From assembly GCF_005239225.2 (NCBI RefSeq), contig NC_133301.1, positions 7,031,157 to 7,095,156 on the forward strand: DNA of 64,000 nt, given 5' to 3'. Position numbers and translations under genes: made by a program. A model generated the notes under the pieces. It was not told the DNA's origin, did not search any database, and saw only the letters and a program-made list of their open reading frames with translations. Source of the DNA: Populus alba (Eukaryota; Streptophyta; Magnoliopsida; Malpighiales; Salicaceae). Shown here in pieces: positions 9,457-23,144 of the stretch (the first letter of the stretch is position 1; each line of letters opens with the position of its first letter).

Positions 9457-11332
9457 TGACATGACCAAAAGATTGATGTCTTCTTCCAAGTGCAGGAGTG
9501 TCGAAGTAATAAATAACCTGACAAGACCGGGGTCGAACCACAAAGAGGTTAATTGTATAAATTATAAATAACAATACAACAACAACAACAACAACAACAA
9601 TCATAACAACAATCATAACAATAATAGTAATAGTAATAATAATATTAATAGTAATAATAATAATAATACTTAGTACGTGGCGTTGTTATACCTGAGAATG
9701 ATCTAAAAGATCGGGTCATAGATTTCCAGCCTATATACTAAGTTTATGAAAAGATCAAAGATAGATTTTTGATGCGAATGAACAAGGCAGGACCAATAAT
9801 GTCAGGATCCTTGATAAAACACAGAGCATACTTAACGCACATAAAATATAACAAGAATTTAAATAGTAGTAGTAGTAGTAGTAGTAGTAGTAATAAAAAG
9901 AGGAAGAAATTAATGAGAACCTTGAGATGAAAGATTACTGTAAGGATTAAACAATGATAAAAACAAATGTCAAGGTTAGAGGATCCACTAATGGTACTTC
10001 AAACAAGTATAGTATAAACTCTTATTACTCAATTTGGAAACCACACACGAAGGAGGTTCCAATCGGATGATTTGTCGTTAATAGCTCATTATAAATTGTT
10101 AACATGATCATATTAATTATCTTATTTACGTAACACCAAACTTTTAAATATTCCCAGGAATTCATGATGCTTACTTATGTTAACAACAAATCAAGTTCCT
10201 TTTATAGCACAGGTGTAGGTAATACCATACGGTTGGGCTATGAGAGTGCCAAGCATTTGTTGTACCAAGTGTTATACAACACAAATCTAGATTAACCAGT
10301 TAACAAGCAAGGTATTATGAATTATTAAGATAAAAAGATAAGACATGTTAATATTAAACATTAAGGTCCATGTTGAGTTTACACGATACTTATTCTTACA
10401 CCATTAGTGTAACCTTTTCACCTTGACATAATAAACTTAGCTAAACATAATGAAGAAGAGAAACATAAATAAACAAAACAAGAACATAAATAAGATACAA
10501 GTTAACTAGGAAAGGAAAGGAAATGAAAAGCATAAACAAGATATTAATGAAAGCAAAACTTAAGAATTACAAAAAATATATAAAGAGAGAAATAAAGAGC
10601 ATGAACTTGATCTGAATAACCAAGCCCCTAAATACATGGCAAATGCCTCCTTTTATAGGCCAAAATTCTGAATTATTGATTTGATGACTAATTGTTGAGT
10701 GGGTGGCCAACTCTTAACTTTGTGAAAATCCTTATCTTCTTGTCTGAATAAAACGAAATTACTAGCATCAGAACTGAGACTACTTGAAAACATGAAAGTT
10801 GTAGGAAATTGACTCAGCTTTCCAAGAAAAAAAAATGGAGGTCATTTGGACTTCTAGAACTCCAAATATGGGCTAAACACTAAACAATGTTTGGGCTGCA
10901 TGACAGATTTGGACTTCTCTGTTGTTGCTATAATTTGGACTTGCAAACGGCCTTCTTAGATCTTGGTGTCCACATGAAAGTTGTAGGCCTATGTCTTACT
11001 GAATTTGTGTAAAAATTTGAGATCATTTTGACATCTAGAACTCGAGATATAACCCAATTACCAAATAGTGTTCTAGTTTGGACTGCACCAACATCTCTTT
11101 TCTAAGTTTGGCCCTCTTCTTGTCCTTTCAATTTCCATACTTGAACTCGTCAATCAATCCTTTGATTTATTTGATAGGCTTGCATTTAAGATGAACATTT
11201 ACCATATATTAAGGCATTCTATAGTATTAGACTTGTTATTATAAACATGCTTTAGTTAAGGAGTTATTAATACTTTAAGTGCAAAATGATGATATAAAAT
11301 CTTGATAAATATGCACTTTTAAGTACTAATCA
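9457..11332 (-). mobile_element. Solo L1 LTR with 5-bp target duplication GTACT
   Basis: On the minus strand it runs from TGATTAGTACTTAAAAGTGC to CA; on the + strand it begins tgacatgaccaaaag. It is flanked by gtact at 9452-9456 and again at 11333-11337, an exact duplication. Both sides continue in phase as one satellite monomer. At 1876 bp it is the longest L1 LTR here. A TATA-type motif (complement of ccttttatagg) lies near 10650. No internal region is present, so it arose by LTR-LTR recombination. Confidence 0.93.
9577..9669. repeat. Trinucleotide microsatellite (AAC/AAT/AGT) in LTR
   Basis: Runs of caa, then ataata/agtaat units, in the LTR part next to the conserved tttatacaattaacctc block. 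A second (TAG)n run of about eight units lies at 9866-9891 in the same LTR. Confidence 0.9.
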
Positions 11333-13106
11333 GTACTCCATGGAAAACGGAAACTCTTGTAAAACTTTGAGCGCGATCCAGCAGTCAGATCAAATGTTAT
11401 GGCCCTTTTGAGTTGTTTTTTTGGTCTTGGGTGAGCACCTCCTATATTCACCAATTAGCGATTCCATAGGTACTCCACAGAAAACTGCCTTCGGAAACTC
11501 ATGTAAAAATTTAAGAATGATCAAACAATCATATAAAAAGTTATAACTCTTTAGAGCTTTTGTTCCTGTCTTGCGCGACCACCTCTCATCTTCACCAAGT
11601 AGTGATTCCATATGTACTCTATGAAAAAGGGCCTCCGTAAGCTCCTGTAAAACTTTAAGCGCCATCTTCACCAATTAGAAATTCCATAGGTACTCCATGG
11701 AAAATGGACTCGAGAAACTTTTGTGAAAATTTAAGCGCAGTCAAACAATCGGGTTAAAAGTTATGGCCCTTTTGAGTTATTCTTCAAGTCTTACGTGACC
11801 ACCCCTCGTATTCACCAATTAGCGATTCCAAAGGCACTTCACAGAAAACAGCCTATGGAAACTCTTATTAAATTTTTAGGGCAAACAAAAATGTTGGATC
11901 AAAAGTTATAACCCTTTTGAGCTATTCTTTCGGTCTTGCGTTACCACCCCTCATCTTTACCAAGTAGCAATTCCATAGGCACTCTGCGAAAAATGGCCTC
12001 TAGAAACTCCTCAAAAAATTTGAGCGTGATTGAGCAGTCGGATTAAAAGTTATGGCCCTTTTGAGCTGTTCTTCTTCTTTTGCGCGACCACCCCTTATCT
12101 TCCCCAAGTAACGATTCCATAGGCACTTCACGGAAAACAGCCTCCAGAAACTCCTCTAAAAATTTAAGCGCGATCAAACGATTGAATAAAAAGTTATGAC
12201 CCTTTTGAGCTATTGTTCCTGTCTTGCGCGACCACCTCTCATCTTCACCAAGAAGCGATTCCATTTGTACTACATGGAAAACAACCTCCATAAACTCCTG
12301 TAAAACTTTGAGCACGATCAAACGGTCAGATCAAAAGTTATGGCCCTTTTGAGCTCTTCTTCAAGTCTTGCGCGACCACCCCTCATATTCACCGATTAGA
12401 GATTCCAAAGGTACTCCACGGAAAATAGCTTTGAGAAACTCTTGTAAAAATTTAAGCACGATCAAAATTTATAGCCCTTTTGGGCTATTCTTTCGGTCTT
12501 ATGCGACCACCCCTCATCTTCTCCAAGTAGTGATTCCATAGGCACTCCGCGGAAAATAACCTCTGGAAACTCCTATAAAAATTTATGCATAATTGAGCGG
12601 CCAGATTAAAATTTATGACCCTTTTGAGTTGTTGTTCTTCTTTTGTGTGACCACCCCTCATCTTGCCCAAGTAATGATTCCATAGGTACTCCACGAAAAA
12701 CGACCTCTGGAAACTCCTGTAAAAATTTGAGCGCCATCTAGTGGTCGGATAAAATGTTATGGCCCTTTCGAGGTGTTCTTCCTGTCTTGCGTGACCACCC
12801 CTCATATTCACCAATTAGCGATTCCATATGTACTCAACGAAAATCATCATCCGTAAACTCTTGTAAAACTTTGAGCGTGATCAAATGGTCGGATCAAAAG
12901 TTATTGCCTTTTTGAGCTGTCGTTCCGGTCACGCGCGACCACCCCTCATATTCACCAATTAGCGATTCCATAGGTACTCCATGGAAAACTGTCTCCGAAA
13001 ACTCATGAAAACTTTGAGCGCAATCCAGTGGTGGGTGAAAAAGTTATGGCCTTTTTGAGGTGTTCTTCCAGTTTGCGCGACCACCCCTCATCTTCAACAA
13101 GTAGTG
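11333..13106. repeat. 144-bp satellite, core subfamily block
   Basis: About 12 monomers, directly continuing the block left of the solo LTR. Long minus-strand open stretches are at 11390-11674, 12043-12321 and 12485-12814. Confidence 0.9.
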
Positions 13107-14960
13107 ATTACATTAATTATCTTATTCGGGTAATACCAATACTTGTAAATATTATCAGGTATTCATGGTGATAACTTTTGTTAACGACAAATCAAGTTCC
13201 TTTAATACTAATACTAATAATAATAGTAGTAGTAGTAGTAGTAGTAGTAATAAAGAGGACTTTGAGATGTAAGATTAATGTGAGGATTAAACAATGATAA
13301 AAACAAATGTCAAGGTTAGAGGATTAACTAATGGTACTTCAAACAAGTATAGTATAAACTCTTATTACACAACTGGAAACCACACACAAAGAAGGTTCCA
13401 ATCAGATTATAAATTGTTAACATGATCACATTAGTTATCATATTCGACTAATACCAGTGCTTTTAAATATTATCAGGTATTCATAGTGACAACTTATGTT
13501 AACAACAAATCAAGTTCCTTTCATAGCATAGGTGTCGGTTATACTATACAGTTAGGCTATAAAAGTGCCAAGTATTTGTTGTACCAAGGGTTGTTCAACA
13601 CAAATCTAGATTAACCATTTAACAAGCAAGGTATTAAGAGTGAGAAAGATAATAAATATAAAACATGTTAATATCAAGCATTAAAGTCCATGTTAAGTTT
13701 ATAGTATACTTATTCTTACACCATTAGTGTAACCTTTTCACCTTGACATAATACATTTAGAAAAACATAATGAAAGAAAGAAACATAAATAAATAAGATA
13801 AGAACATAATTATGGAAAGGAAATGAAAAGCATAAACTAATATGATCCAGGCAAGGTCAAATTTGGATTTTGACGTAAAATATGCAACTATCCAATTTTA
13901 CAGCAATAGTCATAATTCTCAATTCTACCTTTGGATCGGGCTGAAATTTTATGTGGAGTCTCATGACATGTTGTCCTACCATGGGTTAAAATATCATGTT
14001 AATCGGAGTTCGGCAAGGCATCCAAACACAGGTCAAAAGAGGTTGTACGAGTTTTGTTGTTTACTTCCTTATGACTTGTGGACTTCCTATTTGGCTAGGG
14101 TTCTTTTCCTAAAAGGATGTGTCAGCTTATTTTGGAAATCTTCTAATTCTACAAAGATATTTAATAGGTTTCAACATAGTTTCCAAGTGTGGCAAGAATT
14201 CATAAATGTTTCAGAATCCTTTTCTTACAAGGATTCCTTATTCATCCTAGCTACAAAAAGGAAAGAAGATTTCAGAATTAATTCCACCTTCAGATTTGAT
14301 TCTCCTAAAGCATATGGGACTTCTAAAAGGCAACAACTCTGATCCTTTCATATTTAGGATATTAAATTCGGATTTATTTATTTTCTTATTAGTTTAAGGG
14401 TTTATTTATATTATTTAGGTTTAATTGTAAGTGGACATCATATAAGTCCACATAAAGGGTCCATTAGGTTTATTTTAGTTTGGAGTCACTATAAATAAGG
14501 GCATAACTAGACAAGTAAGATTAGACAATTCATATTAATAAAACTTCTTGTTTGCCGCACTTTGTGTGTGTGTGTGTGTTGGTGAGATAATCTCCCTTCC
14601 ATGGTTCTCTAAAGAATTGAAAAATAACTTATCGAAGAACAACTATCTTTGTGGCGTCATCCTTATCCTTCTCGTTCACGAATCAATATTCGTTGTGTGG
14701 GGGTCTCCATTTTCAATAGTGCTGGTGCCTAGGTACAAGTTATCTTTGTGTCACACTCTTATTAAACCTGATTTACTTGGCTTTCTAGGAATTGTTGTCT
14801 TTGCGTGTGGGTTGTGTGACCATGTGATCATGAGGTTCGCATCATAAACAAGAGATTAATATAACATAAAATAAAACTTGAACATTACAAAAATATAAAG
14901 AAAGAGAGCAAGAGCATGATCTTGATGTTAACACCAAGATGCCTAAATGCATGGCAAATG
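13107..14960 (-). mobile_element. Degenerate, rearranged L1 LTR
   Basis: 13107-13203 matches one LTR segment (attaattatcttattcggg ... aaatcaagttccttt), and the same segment occurs again in normal order at about 13420-13520, so the first piece is an out-of-order duplicate. 13204-13837 and 14845-14960 form the rest of the LTR on the minus strand, with a TAG/TAA microsatellite near 13215-13250. Both LTR termini are missing. It is split by the insertion at 13838-14844. Confidence 0.8.
13838..14844 (+). mobile_element. Candidate solo LTR of another family, nested in an L1 LTR
   Basis: The 1007-bp insertion is flanked by taaac on both sides (13833-13837 and 14845-14849). It ends in CA and starts TA, which could be a mutated TG. 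A TATA-type ctataaataagg lies near 14489, followed by a leader with aataaa and a GT microsatellite near 14563-14579. A 166-codon ORF at 13842-14342 has no domain I recognise and overlaps what would be U3, so I do not call it a gene. Confidence 0.5.
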
Positions 14961-15357
14961 TTGTAGTTCCAGTCTTGCGCGACCACCCCTCATCTTGACC
15001 AAGTAGCAATTCCATATGTACTCCACGGAAAACATCCTCCTGAAACTCCTGTAAAACTTTGAGCATGATCCAGTGGTGGGATAAAATGTTATGGCCCTTT
15101 TGAGGTGTTCTTCTAGTCTTGCATCACCACCCCTTATCTTTAATAAGTAGTGATTCCATAGGCATTATGCGGAAAACGATCTCTGGAAACTCTTGTAAAT
15201 ATCTGAGTGCGATCAAACGATCAGATCAAAAGTTATGGCCCTTTTGAGCTATTCTTCTGGTATTGCGCGACCATCCCTCATATTCACCAATTAGTGATTC
15301 CATAGGTACTCCATGGAAAACATCCTCCGACAATTCTTCTAAAAATGAGAGCGCGAT
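14961..15357. repeat. 144-bp satellite, short core block
   Basis: Just under three monomers between the degenerate LTR and LINE copy 1. The last one ends in the LINE target sequence aaaaatgagagcgcgat. Confidence 0.88.
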
Positions 15358-17982
15358 AGAATGAAGAAAGAGCTATCAGAAGAAAGAGCTCTTAGTAAGT
15401 AAGAGAGAGAAGCTCTCGGTTGTAGGTAGAGTCACGGTGCTACTGTTAGCATTTTTCTCCTCTCTTCCTGTGCAACATCTTCTTCTCTTACTCTCTGCAT
15501 TGTCATAGACTCTTCTTCTGGTCTCTTTGTGTTGTTTCTTCATGGCAAAATCTAAGAAAAAGTCATCAGTGTTGCGGTCTACCCAGCAAGACTATGATTA
15601 CTGTTCATCGTGACCCTCGTCATCGAATGCTTAGCGAGCCTTGAGCCGGAGTGTTTCTCTTGATATGCAGCACCCCTCCAGTTCCCCTCCACCTCCTAGT
15701 CCTCTGCGAGCAACAATAGCCCTTGATGATGTTGTTAATTTCCAATGCCATTCCAGGGTTTGAACTAAAAATCAAAATAGGGGTATACACCATACACCCT
15801 CTGCTACTCCTCAATTGTCTTCTCCTTGCTGCTGTGGGCTCACTACATCCTCCCCTGTCTCAACCCAACCTCGCTATGGTCCCCTTGGTGAACTTGTGTC
15901 CCCTAACCCATGGTTTGGTGTTGGAAACCCCAACCTTGAGGCGATGACTGGTGCCGCTGCTTCACCACCTCCTCATATGCTTAGTAAAGCTTCAACAGAA
16001 AGCCATAAGCCTTCCTCCCCAGTCTGCCCCATAGGTACTCCCATCGTTCCTCAATCCCCTCCCCTGGTGCATTTTTCTACTTACACGGCTACATCATCTT
16101 GCACATTTCTGGACACGGATTTGGGTACATACAAAGACCGGTGGAGGTTTGATCTAATTGGGTTCATTGCTGGCAAGTTTCCAGGTTACACTTCACTCTC
16201 TACTTTTGTCAATAATTCCTGGAAATGCAATGTTAATTTCTCCATGCATGATTCTGGTTGGTTAATCTTCAATTTTGATTCTGAAATGGATATGTTAGAA
16301 GTGCTAAATAGAGGCCCTTACTATGTACATGACCGGCTTTTGATATTGAAAATTATGCCTGAGCTCTTTGATTTTGATACCTCTGATATGGTTCAGATGC
16401 CAGTATGGATTAGATTTCCTAATTTACCTCTTTAGTACTAGTCCCTGCTTTGCCTCTCTAAACTAGCAAGTGTGATAGGGAAACCGCTCCACTTGGATAC
16501 CCCAACATCCTCTATGACTCGGTTATCATACGCCAGAGTGCTAGTTGAGACTGATTTGTTAGCTAAATTGCTTGAAATGATCAACATTTCCCTGCCTAAT
16601 GGTGTAACCATGACCTAGAAAGTGCTATATGAATCATTACCACAATTTTGCAAATAGTGCAAGACCTTGGGACACAACACCTCTTCCTGTGCCAACAATT
16701 CCAGCCATAAATGCAAAAAGCATGCTCAGACAACTCCTACTCCTTCTGGATGCTCTAACCCTTCAACAGACACTGAAGTTGTGGAGAAACAGCCTCTTTG
16801 GGATGAACCTCAAGGCGAGACGGAGTTTGATCCAATGTCTACTGAGGCCGCTGTGGCTAGGGAAGAGTGAGCAGGTATTTCTGATCGCAAGTGGGCCAAA
16901 TTGGCTACACCTACTGGTCCTCTAGGTGACCATCCTCCTGGCTCTCCTTCGGTTGTGCCTGTGTCTGAAGATGATACCACTGCTGAACTGCTGCCCAAGA
17001 GACAATATTTGACAAGGAGTAAAGTTGTTGCCACTTCTGACCGATCAGGGAAGGCCTCATGGAAGAGTCATCCTTCCAACAACTCCTCTTTGGCCGAGAC
17101 TCAACACAGCCTCTACTTCCTCACCCTCTTTATGATGTTCCTTGGTTTTGACTTAGGAACCTATTCCTTGTACCTGTTTTGGGTCTCTGCTTGTTTTAGT
17201 TTTGATGCTGCTGCCTTTGTTAGCTTGGCTATTGTTTGTTGCAGTATTCTTGCCTGTAGCTATTCTGTTTCTCCCAGTTAATTGGATTGGTGGCCTTTGG
17301 GTCTGCTGTTAGGATTTCCCTAGCTGTTCTACTGCTTTCTTATAGTTTGGTTGCTTGGGTTTCTCCTTGCTGGATTGCTGACTACCAGATATTTTGCTTG
17401 ATGTTTTCTGGATGTGGCCAACTGGTTGGCTTATTGGTTCTCCAGGGAGAGTCTCTCGTTGGTCTTGTGTTTGCTAGCTGCTGGCTGGGTGCTTTTTGGA
17501 ATTGTAGCAGATATACTGCTATCAACTGCAGTTTTGATTTGCAAGTAATGAGGTGCGGAGGTGCTTGGGTGTTGAGTTGTTGGTTGATGTGTTTATGGGA
17601 AGGCTTGCTGCCTATTTGCTAGGTTGAAACGGATCATGTTGGCTTGCTACCCATCTACTTCTGATGCGGCTGGTTTTTTAGGTTTCTAAGTAGATGCCTC
17701 TTGTTTGTTAGGTTAGACTGATGTATATATGTAATGCCGCTGGGTTTGTTCAAGGGAGTCTATTCCCTTTGCTGATGTATGTAATGTTCTGCTTGTCTCC
17801 AACCATTCCACAAGCTTGTCTTACTATTAGGTTGGTTTTATTTCATATGGATTTTGCTAGGGTTTGTTCAAGGGAGTCTATTCCCTTTTTCTGATGTATG
17901 TAATGTATTTTTGGTTTCCAACTTGTTCCGCAAGCTTGACTTGCTATTTTTGATCTATATAATTCTTACATTTGATAAAAAA
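15358..17982 (+). mobile_element. ORF1-only LINE ('half-LINE'), copy 1
   Basis: It is flanked by a 17-bp target duplication, aaaaatgagagcgcgat at 15341-15357 and aaaaatgagagtgcgat at 17983-17999 (one mismatch). It ends in cttacatttgat plus an A-run, as target-primed reverse transcription would leave. It holds a leader with gctctcggttgta, a DUF4283-type ORF1, then about 0.85 kb of G/T-rich 3' sequence. No endonuclease or reverse transcriptase is seen. Confidence 0.8.
15542..17130 (+). pseudogene. LINE ORF1 protein (DUF4283 plus CCHC zinc knuckle), broken, copy 1
   Basis: The start is probably ATG 15542 (MAKSKKKSS), with an early stop. The main open part is 15815-16435. The DUF4283 region shows LIGFIAGKFPGYTS, MHDSGWLIFNF and RLLILKIMPELFDF, followed by VWIRFPNLPL and then stops. 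Downstream are VIGKPLHLDTPTSSMTRLSY and a CKxCKTLGHNTSSC knuckle whose second position is a stop. A conserved KRQYLTRSK motif near 17000 marks the end of ORF1. This nucleic-acid-binding protein normally coats LINE RNA. Multiple stops make it non-functional. Confidence 0.75.
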
Positions 17983-17999
17983 AAAAATGAGAGTGCGAT

Positions 18000-20900
18000 T
18001 AAATAGTCGAATCAAAAGTTATGGCTTTTTTTAGCTGTTCTTCCGATCTTGCGTGAACACCCCTCATCTTCACCAAGTAACGATTCCATTGTCAAAAGTT
18101 ATGGCCCTTTAGAGGTGTTTGTCCTGTTTTGCATGACTATCTCTCAGCTTCACCCAGTAGCAATTCCATGTATACTCCTTGGAAAACTACCTTTGAATCT
18201 TGTAAAAATTTGAGCATGATCACATGTTCTGATCAAAAGTTATGGCCATTTCGAGCTATTGTTCTGGTTTTGAGCGACCACCCCTCATCTTGACCAAGTA
18301 GCGATTCCATATGTACTCCATGGAAAACAGCCTCTGAAAACTCCTGTAAAACTTTGAGCGCGTTCCAGAGGTTCGATAAAAAGTTATTGCCCTTTTAAGG
18401 TGTTCTTCCAATCTTGCGTGACCACCCCTCATCTTCTCTAAGTAGCGATTCCATAGGTACTACATGAAAAACATCCTTCAAAAACTCTTGTAAACATTTA
18501 AGCGCGATCAAATGGTCGGATCAAAAGTTATGGCCCTTTTGAGTTGTTGTTCTATTGTTGCATGACCACCCCTCATCTTCACCATATAGCGATTCCATAG
18601 GTACTCCTTAGAAAATGGCCTCCAGAAACTCCTGTAAAAATTTGAGCACGATCGAGCGGTCAAATCAAAAGTTATGGCCCTTTTGAGCTATTCTTCTGCT
18701 TTTACGCAACCACCCCTCATCTTCTCCAAGTAATGATTCCATATGTACTCCATAGAAAACGGCCTCCAAAAACTCCTGTAAAACTTTAGGTGCGATCTAG
18801 CAGTCGGATCAAAAGTTATGGCTCTTTTGAGCTATTTTTTCAATCTTGCACGACCATCCCTCATATTCACCAATTAGCGATTCCATAAGTACTCCACTAA
18901 AAACAACCTCTGGGAACTCTTGTAAAAATTTCAGCGCGATCAAATGGTGGGATCAAAACTTATTGCATTTTTTAGTTGATCTTCGGTCTTGCATAACCAC
19001 CCCTCATCTTCACCAAGTAACGATTCCATCAATACTCCATGGAAAATGGCCTCCAGAAACTCTTGTAAAAATTTGAGCTTGATCAAATGGTTGGATCAAA
19101 AGTTATGGCCATTTTGAATTGTTGTTCCAGTCTTGCGAGAGCACCACTCATCTTCAACAAGTAGCGATTCCATGTGTACTCCATGGAAAACAGCCTCTAA
19201 AATCTCCTGTAAAACTTTGAGCGCGATCCAGTGGTTGGATAAAAAGTTATGGCCCTTTTGAGGTGTTCTTCTGATCTTGCACGACCACCCATTATCTTCT
19301 CTAAGTAGCGATTCTATAGGTACTTCGTGGAAAATAGCCTCTGGAAACTCCTATAAAAATTTGAGTGCGATCAAACGATCAGATCAAAAGTTATAGCCCT
19401 TTTGAGCTGTTATTATAGTCTTGCGAGACCACCCCTCATATTCACTAAGTAGCGATTCCATAGGAACTCCACAGAAAATGGCCTCTAGGAACTATTGTAA
19501 AAATGTGAGTGCGATCAAACGGTTGGATCAAAATTTATGGCCTTTTTAAGCTGTACTTTCGATCTTGCGCAACTAGCCCTCTTCTTCACCAAGTAAAGAT
19601 TCCATCGGTACACTGTGGAAAACGGCCTCTGGAAACTCTTGTAAAAATTTGAGAGTGATCAAATGGTCCGATCAAAAGTTATAGCCATTTTGAGCTATTG
19701 TTCTAGTCTTACGCGACCACCGAAGATCTTCACCAAATAGCAATTCCATTTGTACTCTATAAAAAATGGCCTCTGAAAGCTCCTGTAAAACTTTGAGCAT
19801 GATATAGTGGTTGAATAAAAAGTTATGGCCCTATTGAGGTGTTATTCCAGTCATGCGTGACCACCCCTTATCTTCTCCAAGAAGCGATTCCATAGGTACT
19901 TCGCAGAAAACGGTCTTTGAAAACTTCTATAAAACTTTGAGCGCGATCAAATGGTCGGATCAAAAGTTATGGCCCTTTTGAGCTATTGTTCTGTTCTTGC
20001 ATGACCACCCCTCATATTCCCCAATTAGCGATTCCATAGGTACTCCACGGAAAACATCCTCCGGAAACTCCTGTAAAACTTTGAGTGCGTTCTAGAGGTT
20101 CGATAAAAAGTTATTGCCATTTTGAGGTGTTCTTCTAGTCTTGTGCGACCACCCCTCATCTTCTCCAAGTAGTGAATCCATAGGTACTCCATGAAAAACG
20201 TTCTTCGAAAACTCTTGTAAACATTTGAGCGCGATCAAATGGTCCAATCAAAAGTTATGGCCCTTTTGAGATGTTGTTCCATTCTTGCACAATCACCTCT
20301 TCTCTTTACCAAGTAGCGGTTCTATAGGTACTCCAAGGAAAACGGTCTCTAAAAACTCTTGTAAAAATTTGAGCGTGATCAAATGGTCCGATCAAAAGTT
20401 CTAGCTCTGTTTAGCTGTTTTCCGGTCTTGCACGTCCATCCCTCATCTTTACCAATTTGCAATTCCATAGGTACTCCACGAAAAACATCCTCTGGAAACT
20501 CTTGTAAACATTTGAGCGTGATCAAACGGTCGGATCAAAAGTTATGGCCCTTTTGAGATGTTCTTCTGCTTTTATCCGACCACCCCTTATGTTCTCCAAG
20601 TAATGATTCAATAGGTGCTCCACGGAAAATGGCCTCTGAAAACTACTATAAAAATTTAAACGCGATCGAACGTTTTGATCCAAAGTTATGGTTCTTTCAA
20701 GCTGTTGTTGCGATATTGCACGACCCCCTCTAATCTTCACCAAGTAGCGATTCCATAGGTACTCCACTTGAAACATCCTCTAGAAACTCTTTTAAAATAT
20801 GAGCGCGATCAAACGATAAGATCAAAAGTTATGGCCCTTTTGAGTGACCTCCTTTCATATTCACCAAGTAGCAATTCCATAAGTACTCCATGAAAAATGT

Positions 20901-21065
20901 CCTCCAGAAACTCTTGTTAAAATTTGAGCGCGATCAAATGGTCGAATCAAAAGTTATGTCCTAGTTGAGTTGTTATTCAGGTCTCGCTCGAAAAGACTTC
21001 CCCTTCAATGAGTAAGTATTCCATAGGTTCTCCAAAGAAAACAGCCTCCAAAAACTATTCTAAAA
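18000..21065. repeat. 144-bp satellite, longest uninterrupted core block
   Basis: About 21 monomers. Successive gttatgg motifs fall 144 bp apart (18532, 18676, 18820). A minus-strand open stretch at 20522-20776 again reads as the RGGRA...QLERTITLD type repeat. Confidence 0.92.
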
Positions 21066-22458
21066 GTGGCTTTCACTGACTTCGCTACCCCATCTAGTGG
21101 AGTTAGGGTTTCTTCTAAAAGCAGGAATAAAACCATGCAAAAAACTCATTCCTCTGCTTCTTGTGACAACAAAGGCATCTCCTCTAGTGGCTTTAGGGCT
21201 GGTTCCTCGACAAGCACTAAGAGGGCTGGGTCTACCCCTTCTGCGTCCAACCCTCCTAGTTCGCCTCTCCAGTCAACTACTACACCGAGAGGTACTTCTC
21301 CATAACCATCAATGTTTTTTCCAACCTCTGCTGATTCTACTTTTGGTTCTTCTCTGGATCGGCCCGCTAAACCACAAATGAATGCTAGACAAACTCACCT
21401 AGGTACTTCTTAGTCTCCTGGTCTCGTTCACTTTCCTGATTTTACATCAATTGCTTCATGTCAATTTAAGGATACGTTAATAGTCCTACTGATTTGTGGA
21501 AATTCTCTTTAATTGGGTTTGTTACCGAGAAGTTCACTGCTATGCTTCTTTGTCTCACTATATTGGTAAACATTGGAAATATCATGCTAACTTTAAAATG
21601 CATGATTCTGGTTGGTTGATATTTGCATTCCCTACTAAAAATACAATGCTGGAAGTTCTAGGTGGTGGACCATATTATGTTTTTGGCAGGCCACTAATTC
21701 TCAAGGTCATGCCTGATTTTTTTTACTTCAAGCCTCATGACATGACCAAGATACCAACCTGGGTGAGATTTCCCAACCTGCTTATTTGATGCTAGACTCC
21801 CCTCTTCTTATCAAAATTGGCTAGTGTGATTGGTAAGCCAATTCACTATGATGACCCCACTACCAACATGACAAGGCTCTCCTATGCTCGGGTTCTTATT
21901 GAGGTTGATTTGCTTGGAGATTTTCCCAATTCAGTCTATGTTGTTCTCCCCAATGGCTCACCCCTTGCTCAACAGGTTCTATATGAGTCACTCCCTCGTT
22001 TCTGTAAATTATGTCATGTCATGGGGCATAATGCTATTGCATGCCGCAAAGGCTCTATGTCAAAGCACAAGAAAAGGCCTTAAAACCTTCATGAAGGTTC
22101 TGGTAGTCCATCTGCAAACATGGTGGCAAATGAGAAACAACAACCGTATAGTCAGGGCCTTCATGTTGACACTCCTATTGATCCCATGTCCACTAAAGCA
22201 GCCATTTTTGAAATCAGGAGACACTCGTCCCCTGGGCATAAACAAACTAAACTTGTTGCATCTTCCATCCCTAAACAAGCCTCAAAACCTGCTCTTTGTC
22301 CTGAATATTGTGAGGATTTGCCTATCTTACCGGTTAAAAGGCAATATTTAACCAGGAGCAAAGCTAGCAATATGGTTACCCAACCTAGTTTAGGTAAACC
22401 GGGGACTACCAAGCGGCTTGTTACTGTACATTGCAGCTATGATGATTTAGCACCATAG
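21066..22458 (+). pseudogene. LINE ORF1 (DUF4283, CCHC), broken, copy 2
   Basis: The frame at 21496-21789, 21817-22083 and 22120-22458 is the same, interrupted only by stop codons. It contains MHDSGWLIFAFPT, RPLILKVMPDFFYF, WVRFPNLLI, VIGKPIHYDDPTTNMTRLSY and an intact CKLCHVMGHNAIAC knuckle (CX2CX4HX4C), then KRQYLTRSK near 22335. The N-terminal part (21066-21305) is in another frame. Non-functional. Confidence 0.75.
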
Positions 22459-23144
22459 TTGTCGATGTAGTTTGGTTAAGGGTTTGGTCCTCTGTTGGTT
22501 GTTGCTGTCTTCTGTTATCTGTATTATGTTTTGTGCGATTACTCTGCTGGTTGGCTTTTTGCTTGTTTGCTCCTATTTGTCAAGCTGATTCCTAGGGAAT
22601 GCAAGGTGTTTCCCCTATTTTGCTTGCTTGTTCTATGATATCCTTGTTGCTGGATCTAACTTGTTGGTTGTATTGTTGCTTGCTCTTCTCTACTCCTAAT
22701 TGTCAAATTGTTTCCTGGGGGTGCTTCCCCTGTCTTTTTGCTGGGTTTGTGCTTTGCTTGTTGCTGGCTGGGTCCATTCTAGAATGGTTGGCTATGGTCT
22801 CTTGGCTTTGCTGCTTTTTCTGCAGGTTGTTGTCAAGGTTTACTTCTCGTCTAATGTTGGTTTGCTCATGGGCTTTGTTTTGCTTTGGTTGTAGGAGCCT
22901 ATTCCCCTAGCCTCCTTTTGTTTTTGGGTGCCTGTTCCCTCTTTTCTTTGTTCTGCTTTGTTGATCCTTGCCTGTCGTCTTGGTTAGGTTGCTAGGTTTG
23001 CTGTATGTTTCTGGGGGTTTGTTCCCTATGTTTCTAGGGAGTCTATTCCCTATTTTTTTGTATATGCCTGTACAATTGACTTGCTGTCTCTAGCAATGTT
23101 CTATTTTTTATCTAAATATTTCTTACATTTGATATAAAAAAAAT
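21066..23144 (+). mobile_element. ORF1-only LINE, copy 2, 5'-truncated
   Basis: The 5' end is cut inside ORF1, directly after the satellite sequence attctaaaa. The 3' end is tcttacatttgatat plus an A-run, joining satellite attaagcgtgatc. It has the same ORF1, KRQYLTRSK end and G/T-rich tail as copies 1 and 3, and no endonuclease or reverse transcriptase. A 5' truncation is typical of LINE insertion. Confidence 0.78.

Noticed and set aside
22599..22910. Hydrophobic ORFs in the LINE tails (also 17287-17622 and 25501-25856)
   Set aside because: They come from the G/T-rich 3' tail and are not aligned between the three copies.
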